From Anaerolineaceae bacterium (GTDB lineage Bacteria; Chloroflexota; Anaerolineae; Aggregatilineales; Phototrophicaceae): a DNA stretch of 64,000 nt. Of this stretch, positions 17,484 through 24,821 are shown in pieces. Position numbers and translations under genes: made by a program. Location of the stretch: contig JACKCH010000010.1 in NCBI GenBank assembly GCA_020634115.1, positions 620,001 to 684,000 of the forward strand, written 5' to 3'. Numbering within the stretch: the first letter of the stretch is position 1; every line of letters starts with the position of its first letter. The notes under the pieces are model-generated. The model saw only the letters and a program-made list of their open reading frames with translations, had not been told where the DNA came from and made no database searches.

Positions 17484-17906
17484 CTACAGGTCGAGTTCCA
17501 CTATCGTGCCGTTGATGTTGATCGTGTACTGGCCGGATTTGAGGGTTTCCATCAGGGGGATTTGCGCACTGTAGGGCAGCAGCACCATTGGACACATCAC
17601 GCCTACCGGGATGTTCCGGTAGATTTCCACATAAAACGTATCCCCGTCACGCCACTGCTCCACCATCACCGGGAAATCACAACCGTCGGGCTGCTGGCCG
17701 CTGACCACCAGGCGCACCTGGTAGGGATAGGATTCCATGACCTGAGTCTCAACGGAGTCGATCAGGGTATAACTGCGGCTTGTGCCGCCATTCGGGGATG
17801 ATGGTGGAGTAGGTTGAGTGACGGTTCGGCTGACACCGAGGAACATCAACAGAAAAAATAGTAACCGAATCAGGATGCCTATGGGATTGATCGGATCAAC
17901 CATCAT
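17484..17906 (-). CDS. Membrane-anchored hypothetical protein
   Basis: The 140-residue protein has one hydrophobic helix at residues 9-25 (IGILIRLLFFLLMFLGV), a short Pro/Ser linker and an outer domain of about 100 residues with two cysteines (DGCDF and GVMCP) and a C-terminal INGTIVELDL. I do not recognise a family. It ends 38 bp before the secreted DUF4139 gene on the same strand and may be co-expressed with it. Confidence 0.6.
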   Translation of the reverse strand: MMVDPINPIGILIRLLFFLLMFLGVSRTVTQPTPPSSPNGGTSRSYTLIDSVETQVMESYPYQVRLVVSGQQPDGCDFPVMVEQWRDGDTFYVEIYRNIPVGVMCPMVLLPYSAQIPLMETLKSGQYTININGTIVELDL

Positions 17907-18053
17907 ACGTTCCTCAATCTACTATCGTCACGAATCGGGAAATCGCCTTTCTGGTCAATAGACGACTCCCGACCTTATTTTGTTCCAGGCGGTTTTTGTC
18001 GTACATACGCCCGATGGGGTTGGCGTTACCGATTATCTACCAGAAGCCTTTGG

Positions 18054-18977
18054 TTATATCAGACCGCTTATATCAACGGGATTGCGGGAAGTTGGGCATT
18101 GCCAGAAGTTCAGGTGATACGGATTGGTGAAGCGGGTCATGTCTGTATCAGGTTCCCATTGGGTACCATCGGGTAGTGTAGTCCGTTCATCAAATTTGGC
18201 TTCTTCTAATAGTGTATCTCTTAAATCTGCATAGTATAGATCTGCCCCCTTGAGAATTGCTTGCCGCATATTTGCGCTCACAAGATTGGTATGCTGTAAT
18301 GCTGTACCCTCAAGGTTGGCTTTTTGCAGAAAAGCACTGTTCAAATTTGCGAATCTCAAATCTGCGTTAGTCAGGTTTGCCTGCGTTAAATCTGCCTTAA
18401 ATAGTACAGCTTTTCTTAATGATGCCTCTTGTAGCAAGGCGTTATGTAGCCATGCTGATGTGAGAAGTGCATCTTCCAAGTTTGCACCAGCTAGGCCAGC
18501 ATTCCATAAATTTGCCCCTGAAAGGTTCGCCGACATTAAATCGGCGTTCTCTAAATTAGCATACTTTAGCGATGAACCCGCAAGATTGGCGTGTCGCAAA
18601 GAAGCAGCAGGTAATGTGACTCCTTCCAAATCTGCTCCTTGTAGTGACCCATCATACAGCCAAACCTTTATTTGCAATTCATTCAGGGCATTACTTGCCG
18701 TTGCACTATCCTTACTTCGTAATTGAATAAATAGACGCTCTTTTTCTTCGCGTTTCCCAATAATCAGCGTAAAGAGGAAATAGGTTGAAATTGCTCCCAT
18801 CATCTCCGTGCTGAAATTTTGCAACCAGCCTTCACCCCAGGCTTGAAAATCTGGTTGAGGACTTGTCAGGTTCAAGATTGCAGACCAAACACTGCTGATG
18901 ACAACGATTACTACCAGCAGATAGAGTACCTGACGATCTGTAAGATTATTGAACAACCGTGTAATTTTCTTCATCAT
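18054..18977 (-). CDS. Membrane-anchored pentapeptide-repeat protein
   Basis: The 307-residue protein is taken from ATG 18977, next to AAGGTGAGG; an upstream ATG at 19028 lacks a ribosome site. Two hydrophobic stretches (about 15-34 and 52-72) suggest membrane attachment. From about residue 100 to 260 it has A(N/D)LxxA repeats such as GANLWNAGLAGANLEDALL and ANLTNADLRFANLNSAFL, which fold as a right-handed quadrilateral helix. Some family members bind gyrase or partner proteins, but most have no known role. Base composition is AT-richer than that of nearby genes. Confidence 0.85.
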   Translation of the reverse strand: MMKKITRLFNNLTDRQVLYLLVVIVVISSVWSAILNLTSPQPDFQAWGEGWLQNFSTEMMGAISTYFLFTLIIGKREEKERLFIQLRSKDSATASNALNELQIKVWLYDGSLQGADLEGVTLPAASLRHANLAGSSLKYANLENADLMSANLSGANLWNAGLAGANLEDALLTSAWLHNALLQEASLRKAVLFKADLTQANLTNADLRFANLNSAFLQKANLEGTALQHTNLVSANMRQAILKGADLYYADLRDTLLEEAKFDERTTLPDGTQWEPDTDMTRFTNPYHLNFWQCPTSRNPVDISGLI

Positions 18978-19479
18978 CCTCACCTTCACTTTTTCCCGCA
19001 CCATACCATGCTTAACGAAATGGCGCACCGCCTAAAACATAGGGGATTGGATACTTACACCTCAGCATGGCTGTTTGGCGGATAACCCCCTATCATTTTT
19101 GAGCAAATGTTTGAACAAATGTCCCCCATCTACCGCCGTTTTTGTGGTATGGTGGGGCTATCAAACAACCGTACCTACCACCCACTGAGAACCGACCCCT
19201 GATGACTGAGAACCATGTCTTACTGCTTTTACCGACCACTCAAAACTGACAGCTGACAACGCCCCTTGCAGCAATCGTGGCAATGGAAGCAAAAATCACA
19301 CATGCGGCAAAAACACCGCGTTTTTCCTCTCACTTGTTTGGCTTGACCAGTATTTCATGGGGCAATAAGCGGCAAAACCGGTGCGTTATGCAACAAAACG
19401 CCCGGCATGGATGGCACAAAATGCCCAAAATCTGGAATCGTTTTAGCAGGCCTGAAATATCTTGCCGGATAGTTCTGCC
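18978..19479. other. Non-coding stretch between the pentapeptide-repeat and CDF genes
   Basis: About 500 bp with no credible gene on either strand. It holds degenerate heptanucleotide tandem repeats (next entry). The stretch from 19290 to 19450 is unremarkable mixed sequence that could be decayed coding DNA. No convincing promoter or terminator was found. Confidence 0.5.
19184..19260. repeat. Degenerate heptanucleotide tandem repeats
   Basis: From 19184 the sequence divides into 7-mers ACTGAGA, ACCGACC, CCTGATG, ACTGAGA. From 19234 it divides into GACCACT, CAAAACT, GACAGCT, GACAAC. The period of 7 with partial conservation resembles the short tandem repeats known from cyanobacteria. Similar arrays lie at 61544 and 61709. 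Confidence 0.55.
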
Positions 19480-20880
19480 CTATTCCCCCGGCTCGGTGTG
19501 GATGGTGACGCGCTCCAGTTGGGGCATATCCGCCCGCAGCCGTAGCTCGGCGTTCTCCGCCAGCGTATGCGCCGCCTCAACCGTGATGTCTGCCGGGAGC
19601 GTGACGTGCATCGTCAGCGCGTAGCCGTCATCCACTGGGTACACGTCAAGGTGATGCCACCCAGCACGCGGGAAAGCGGCGGTCAGCAGTTTCCGAGCCT
19701 GCTTGCGTAGTGTTTCCGATTCGTTCGGTGTGGTGGGGCGTTGGGCGGGTGACAGCGCCGGTTCGATATGGGTGACAATCTCAGTGATCTCCGGCACATA
19801 GGCGCGAATCTGTTCTTCCAGACGGCTCACCTGCTCATGGGCGGCGGCCAGCGTTTGTCCCGGATGCACTTCGACGTGCATCTCCAGGTGTTTGCCGGTG
19901 GCGCCGTCGCACACCCGTACTTCATGGACTGCTAGTCCCAGACCATCGGCACAGGCGCGGGCGCGGAGCGCGTAATCCGGTTCGGCGTCGGCGGTAGGAA
20001 CGAAATGCACTTCCACTTCCTCAAGTCCGGGGATGGCTTCATTCAGGCGCTCCCGAATAGCGCTGGTAATCGCGGCGGTATGGTCGGCGGTGACTTCCGG
20101 CGCGATTTCGACATCAATATCCACATAAGTCGCATCGGCAGGCCCCCGGCTGCGGGCGCGGATCACCTGTCCGGTGGGAATGGCCTCCGATACCCAATCT
20201 GTCAGGACGCCCGGCGGAATTGGGGCAGTATCCACCAGCACGCTGCCGGTCTGCCGCAACACCTCCCACGCCGTTCGTAGAATCAGAACCACAATCACGA
20301 GCGCGGCGACGGTATCAGCCCAAACCCAGCCGAACAGGGCGATCAGCGTCATGCTCACCAGGACAGAAAGCGTTATACCGATGTCAGCGCGAGTATGGGC
20401 CGCGTCAGCCAGCAGCAATTCTGAATGGTAACGGCGTCCGGCTTGTGTCTCGTAACGGTTGACAAAAATATTGACCGCCAATGTTCCCAGCATCACGGCG
20501 AAGGCCAGCGGCGTCATGACCGGCGCTTCGCCCCCTCCGCTCAGACGTTCCAGTGCGCCGCTGGTAATCTCCCAGGCGGTAACCAGCAAAAACGCGCCAA
20601 TCCCCAGCGCGGCCAGTGTCTCGAAACGGCGGTGTCCGTAGGGGTGGTCATCATCCGGCGGGCGGTTGGCGAGCCGGTTGGCGAACAGCGCGATCACATT
20701 CGAGGAGCCATCAATCGTCGAGTGAAAGCCGTCAGCGGTGATCGCCAGCGCTCCACTCCACAGGCCGATGATGATCTTGCTGATAGCGACTCCCAGGTTC
20801 AGACCGAGTGTAATCAATAACACCCGGCGCACCCCTTGACGAGCCTGATCGTTGGTGAGTTCTGTCATGTAAGCAGTCAA
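19480..20880 (-). CDS. Cation diffusion facilitator metal exporter with three C-terminal ferredoxin-like domains
   Basis: The 466-residue protein has a CDF membrane domain (about 20-215) with ADGFHSTIDGSSN in TM2 and HTRAD in TM5, giving the His/Asp pairs that bind the transported divalent metal, usually Zn2+. It exchanges metal for protons across the membrane. CDF proteins normally carry one cytoplasmic dimerisation domain of about 80 residues. Here three units follow, near 235-295, 310-375 and 400-465, each ending in a V.(V/I)H(F/I)(V/E) strand. The ATG at 20880 and one at 20868 are both possible starts. It is a single leftward gene. Confidence 0.88.
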   Translation of the reverse strand: MTAYMTELTNDQARQGVRRVLLITLGLNLGVAISKIIIGLWSGALAITADGFHSTIDGSSNVIALFANRLANRPPDDDHPYGHRRFETLAALGIGAFLLVTAWEITSGALERLSGGGEAPVMTPLAFAVMLGTLAVNIFVNRYETQAGRRYHSELLLADAAHTRADIGITLSVLVSMTLIALFGWVWADTVAALVIVVLILRTAWEVLRQTGSVLVDTAPIPPGVLTDWVSEAIPTGQVIRARSRGPADATYVDIDVEIAPEVTADHTAAITSAIRERLNEAIPGLEEVEVHFVPTADAEPDYALRARACADGLGLAVHEVRVCDGATGKHLEMHVEVHPGQTLAAAHEQVSRLEEQIRAYVPEITEIVTHIEPALSPAQRPTTPNESETLRKQARKLLTAAFPRAGWHHLDVYPVDDGYALTMHVTLPADITVEAAHTLAENAELRLRADMPQLERVTIHTEPGE

Positions 20881-21038
20881 TCTCCCTCTGTATTGTTCAC
20901 ATCGTAGGAGTGTTTGACGCTCTTTGGCAAGATGGAACTGGTTTCTTAGGTCAGGCTCACTTAGAGTGAGGGAGGGGGGAAACGAAAGTTAGGCGGGCAG
21001 AAAAACCGCAAGGCCCTTCTACCCGTTTTGTCTTTTTC

Positions 21039-21851
21039 TTAACTCGCCGCGGTCACGAAAACCTGGTTCAGCGAAGGGTCGGCGATCATCCATCCGCCGT
21101 CCTGCTGGCGGGCGTTCGCGGTGAATTGGGGGGGGAGTTGCACCAGTTCTTCTTCCGGCAGAATCACAGTGAAATAGGCCAGCCCTAGCGCGTCATCCGC
21201 CCGCTGCGTGCGTCCCGCCCAGGTGTTGATTCCCAGGTGGTGGTGATACCCCTCATAGGACAGAAATCCAGCGGTGGGTATGTGCATCATCATTGCCATG
21301 CCCAGTGTCTCCTGGTAAAAGGCGGCGGCTTCCGCCAGGGCGTTGACGTGCAGGTGCATGTGTCCCATGATCGTTCCTGATGGGAGTTGGTGCGCCGAGA
21401 TGTCCGCGCCTTCTGCCTCGCGCAGCAGGTCAGGCACGTTGATTGGCAGTGTCGCCATGTGGAACTCCCCGTTTTGATGCCAGCGTTCACGCGGACGATC
21501 CGCATAAATCTCGATTCCGTTGCCTTCCGGGTCGCCCAGGTAAATCGCCTCGCTGACGATATGGTCGCTTAACCCTTGCAATGGAGTTTGTGTCTCGATG
21601 AAGTGGCGTAGTGTCAGCGCCAGGTGGCGGCGTGACGGCAGCAGCAGTGCGAAATGGTATAGCCCGTTCTGACCGTGCAGGCGCTTCCCGTTCGGGGTAT
21701 GGATGAGTCCCAACAGGTCATTGCCGCCCACACCCAGGAAAACGGTGTTCCCCTCCTGGCGATGCACTTGCAGACCGATCACCTGCTGGTAAAAGTCGAG
21801 TTGTTGTTCCAGGTTTGCGATACGGATAAACGTTGTCCCCAGTCGAAGCAT
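21039..21851 (-). CDS. VOC (glyoxalase/extradiol dioxygenase) superfamily protein, CatE-like
   Basis: The 270-residue protein starts at ATG 21851, preceded by GAGAGGG. It contains two VOC modules: LGTTFIRIANLEQQLDFYQQ at the start with GLYHFALLLP and GNGIEIYADRP, and a second with MGHMHLHVNALAEAAAFYQ and YHHHLGINTW. The His/Glu positions fit the 2-His-1-carboxylate metal site of CatE-type proteins. The substrate is unknown; some relatives cleave catechols. A stronger AGGAGGT lies further upstream with no usual start codon behind it. Confidence 0.78.
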   Translation of the reverse strand: MLRLGTTFIRIANLEQQLDFYQQVIGLQVHRQEGNTVFLGVGGNDLLGLIHTPNGKRLHGQNGLYHFALLLPSRRHLALTLRHFIETQTPLQGLSDHIVSEAIYLGDPEGNGIEIYADRPRERWHQNGEFHMATLPINVPDLLREAEGADISAHQLPSGTIMGHMHLHVNALAEAAAFYQETLGMAMMMHIPTAGFLSYEGYHHHLGINTWAGRTQRADDALGLAYFTVILPEEELVQLPPQFTANARQQDGGWMIADPSLNQVFVTAAS

Positions 21852-21953
21852 GATTCCCTCTCTGATTAAGTTACCTCCTTTCGTTATAAGCGATTTTACT
21901 TCCTTTTTTCCAGTGGATGGACTTAAGCCCAATATCGGCCCACACCGGGAATC

Positions 21954-21977
21954 AAAAAACCAGCCGCAATGCTGGTT
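21954..21977 (-). terminator. Rho-independent terminator after tRNA-Arg
   Basis: On the minus strand AACCAGC-attgcg-GCTGGTT is followed by TTTTTG, 10 bp beyond the 3' end of the tRNA. A 7-bp perfect stem plus T-run is a standard intrinsic terminator. Confidence 0.85.
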
Positions 21978-21986
21978 TGTAAAACT

Positions 21987-22059
21987 TGCCCCCGGCAGGA
22001 CTCGAACCTGCGACCACCCGCTTAGGACGCGGAGACTCTAGCCACTGAGTTACGGGGGC
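21987..22059 (-). tRNA. tRNA-Arg (anticodon CCT)
   Basis: A full cloverleaf reads on the minus strand: acceptor GCCCCCG paired with CGGGGGC, anticodon loop GTCCTAA with anticodon CCT between CCGC/GCGG stems, and the T-loop GGTTCGAGTCC. The discriminator is A and the CCA end is not encoded. It decodes AGG. Confidence 0.95.
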
Positions 22060-22194
22060 ATCCTTTCGTCATTATAGCATGGGGTGGGGTCAGGTCAACC
22101 AGAAATTAGAGGGTCATAGGAATGCCATTTCTGCTATACTGCGGAACAGAGAGCCATTACCTATCTTTCATTCACAACAAACTGGAATCCGCGC

Positions 22195-22995
22195 ATGATA
22201 CCGGAGTTAGAATCCCATCTGCCACACCTGATGTATTTTATTCGCACACTGGCCGAAAATGCCCAGGCAGATAAGATCACCGCTTGGCCGCAGTTCATTG
22301 AACATGTTCGCTCCTTCTACACACCGTCCGAGATGAAAATCATTGAACAGGTTGTTCCTGGTTGGCTGAAAATGGCCTCTTATGCTAACCAGACCACCCT
22401 GATTCACGTGACCAGCGTGCTGGCCGCTCTCCTCCTCTGCCCAGAGTACCAGGTTGCCTCGCCTGATCAACAGCGGCTTATGGAGTGGATTGTGCTGTAT
22501 CATGACGTTGCAAAGGAAGTACAGCCCGGCCAGCGTGATCAGATTCATGGCTTTCGCTCGGCGGCCTTGACCGGTAAAGCACTCCCTACTGTTGGATTTC
22601 CAGTGACAGCAGCTTGCTCAGAAACCATATCCCCGTGGTTTATACTAACCGATTCAGCAGTTACCCCGGCAGCTTGCCAGGATAATAGTAAACTTCCGGC
22701 GATATTGGCGGGTATTGACCGTCTGTTTGGGGAGGACACCCCTGCCGCGCTGGTTATCAAAGGCGTGCTTCTGCATATGTCCATTAACGCCCTCAACGAA
22801 TGGCCGCAGGCCGCGCCCCTCTCGGATGATGAAATCCATCGCTATGTATCGCCTTCACTACTTCCCTTGCTCAAGGTCATGATGCTAGTCGATAACGACG
22901 CTTGGGCATTTTTCGACTCCAAGACCAAGGAGCAGCACCAACAGGAAACCCGCGCTGTTTTTGCTCGTGTTGAGCAAATGATCGATGCGAAATAA
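22195..22995 (+). CDS. HD-domain-like hypothetical protein
   Basis: The 266-residue, mostly helical protein contains H (TLIHVTSVLAALL), HD (VLYHDVAKEV), H (QIHGFRSAAL) and a late D (LVDNDAWAF), in the order of an HD phosphohydrolase metal site. Spacing is compatible but overall similarity to known HD enzymes is weak. The ATG at 22195 is not preceded by a clear Shine-Dalgarno sequence. It stands alone between the tRNA and a convergent CAP-like gene; the substrate is unknown. Confidence 0.55.
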   Translation: MIPELESHLPHLMYFIRTLAENAQADKITAWPQFIEHVRSFYTPSEMKIIEQVVPGWLKMASYANQTTLIHVTSVLAALLLCPEYQVASPDQQRLMEWIVLYHDVAKEVQPGQRDQIHGFRSAALTGKALPTVGFPVTAACSETISPWFILTDSAVTPAACQDNSKLPAILAGIDRLFGEDTPAALVIKGVLLHMSINALNEWPQAAPLSDDEIHRYVSPSLLPLLKVMMLVDNDAWAFFDSKTKEQHQQETRAVFARVEQMIDAK

Positions 22996-23100
22996 TCTAC
23001 GTTATGTGTTTACAGGTCTTGTACGTCTGATTGAGGGGTTTCTCTGCATGATACTCGGAGCGCAGTGTGTCAGCATAATCACTCAATCTGCCCGGAAATC

Positions 23101-23124
23101 AAAAAGGAGGGTGGTATACCCTCC
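23101..23124 (-). terminator. Rho-independent terminator of the CAP-like gene
   Basis: On the minus strand GGAGGGT-atacc-ACCCTCC is followed by TTTTTGATT, 26 bp after the stop of the leftward gene ending at 23150. Confidence 0.85.
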
Positions 23125-23149
23125 TCAATCTGCTATTCGCTCTCCCTCG

Positions 23150-24460
23150 CTACTCTTTCGGGATGTCGAAGGCACACACGCCCGCCGATGCTCGGCAACT
23201 GGCGATCAGCTTCTCCCCGTAGCGCATTTCAAATTCGCCGGATAACCAAAAACGCTGGTTCAGGCGGACGATACTGCGCCCGGAAGCCCGCAGCACACAG
23301 TCGTCCGGCATCGGTGGCGCGTAGTAACTGGCCTCATATGACCAGACTTGGATACAGTACCCGGACGGAAAATTGGTAAGGGAAGTTTCCGAGTAGAGCC
23401 CCAGCCAGTCGGAGTCAAGAACCGTGTTCAAATTGGGAATGAACAGCGCCAGCGGCTCAATATCAAGCGGATGGCCGGATTGATTCACAATCGTCAGACT
23501 CTGCCCATTGTATTCTACCCGCATATCATATATACCGGTTACTGGGGGCATCGTTGCGGTAGGAGTAGGGGGCGGCACGGTGGGCGTTAGCGTGGGCCGA
23601 ACAATGGTTGGCAGTGGCCGCTGGGTCGGGGCAGCCGTCGCTATCACCAGCGGCTCAGACGGGAACACCCGCGCTTGACTCAGGTCTACGTCCGTCACAA
23701 CTTCGCTGTTGCCGTTGGTATAGACCACGGTGATGTTATTGGTTGCCCCTGCCGGGAGTGGCATCCGGGGAGTCCATACCAGCCATTCATTGTCATGCAA
23801 CCGGATACCCTGGTCGTTGTAAATCTGTACTTGCGCCGGGACGAAACGCTCCGGGAACGGGGATTGGTCAGCCGTGAGGAACAGCATGTTACGATCCGGC
23901 CAGTACAGAACCGGCAGCACAGCGGGACGCCCGCCGAAGACAACATACGCCAGTCGCCAGTCTCGGTAGCGTAATACCGCCACGCCAACTTCCCGGTAGC
24001 CATATTGGTAAATGCTAGTACGATGTTCCAGGCTGCTGTTCCAGAAATCCATCATCGCATCCACTGAAGGATAATATGCCGCGATTTCGGAGACATAAGT
24101 CTGACCCGGAATGCCATACGCCGGCCAGCCAATGAAATCCGCACGGCGCTTGACATCTTCTCCAAAGGCATCAATATGATAATCGAATGTCTTGGCGTCA
24201 ACTTGTGTGAAGGGCATATACTGCGTCATATACTCCGCCTGGATAAATGCCAGGTAGTCCAGGTCGGCGTTGCGGGCTAGTGGGACACGGCCATCGCGGA
24301 TGCGACGTTGGTTGAGTTGGGTAATGAGTTCCAGTTCAAAGGCCTCGTCACGGGGGTAACCGCTGATTTCATCTTGCAGGCTGGCCTGGCCGGAAACTAA
24401 AACCATCGTAATAAGGACAATAATCCCTACCAGGCTCATTTGGCGCCAGAAATTTCTCAT
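23150..24460 (-). CDS. Secreted CAP/SCP-like domain protein
   Basis: The 436-residue protein starts at ATG 24460 with AGGAG 5 nt upstream. A signal peptide (LVGIIVLITMVLVSGQAS) leads into an alpha-beta domain (about 30-200) with FELELITQLNQRR and LDYLAFIQAEYM, as in bacterial CAP proteins. A Thr/Pro-rich linker follows (TPTVPPPTPTATMPP, near 305), then a C-terminal beta domain of about 120 residues with three or four cysteines. Similar CAP-like domains appear in the proteins at 40078 and 41149. The role of bacterial CAP proteins is mostly unknown. Confidence 0.7.
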   Translation of the reverse strand: MRNFWRQMSLVGIIVLITMVLVSGQASLQDEISGYPRDEAFELELITQLNQRRIRDGRVPLARNADLDYLAFIQAEYMTQYMPFTQVDAKTFDYHIDAFGEDVKRRADFIGWPAYGIPGQTYVSEIAAYYPSVDAMMDFWNSSLEHRTSIYQYGYREVGVAVLRYRDWRLAYVVFGGRPAVLPVLYWPDRNMLFLTADQSPFPERFVPAQVQIYNDQGIRLHDNEWLVWTPRMPLPAGATNNITVVYTNGNSEVVTDVDLSQARVFPSEPLVIATAAPTQRPLPTIVRPTLTPTVPPPTPTATMPPVTGIYDMRVEYNGQSLTIVNQSGHPLDIEPLALFIPNLNTVLDSDWLGLYSETSLTNFPSGYCIQVWSYEASYYAPPMPDDCVLRASGRSIVRLNQRFWLSGEFEMRYGEKLIASCRASAGVCAFDIPKE

Positions 24461-24821
24461 AAAATCTCCTAATGTAATGATTTGTGGGGTGCGTTGAGTA
24501 TGACCAAAAGAGTAAAAGCTTCTACGTCTCATCCAACTAAAATAAGATGGAATTTACTATACCAACTAAATTCAAACTTTGGCAAATCCATGTCTGTGCA
24601 ATAATAGTGTATTAACCCAATGTTTTTGAAAATCATGGAAGATAGGGAGTTTGCTCCGACGGATACATCTGGGTTGGAAGAACGCGCGGCTTTGGTGAAC
24701 CCCTGTTCGTAATCGCAAAAACAAAAAACAGAGCGATACAACAGGCCGTGAGGCAAGACCTGTGATGTTACTAAACAATACAATTGTCATGTTGTTATTA
24801 TGGATATGGGGTAACGAATAG
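24461..24821. other. AT-rich divergent intergenic region
   Basis: About 360 bp between the leftward CAP-like gene and the rightward LPXTG surface-protein gene. Apart from the candidate minus-strand promoter at 24556 I see no gene, repeat or RNA in it. A TTGTCA at 24784 may be a -35 box for the rightward gene, but no good -10 box follows. Confidence 0.4.
24556..24585 (-). promoter_or_regulatory. Candidate promoter for the CAP-like gene
   Basis: On the minus strand TTGCCA (24585-24580) and TATAGT (24561-24556) are 18 bp apart, about 95 bp upstream of the start codon at 24460. Confidence 0.35.

Noticed and set aside
17446..17595. Longer start for the secreted DUF4139 protein
   Set aside because: It would put 50 residues before a perfect signal peptide and overlap the neighbouring gene; AGGAG marks ATG 17445.
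18250..18726. Open frame antisense to the pentapeptide-repeat gene
   Set aside because: Its periodic composition is the shadow of the repeated ANLxxA codons.
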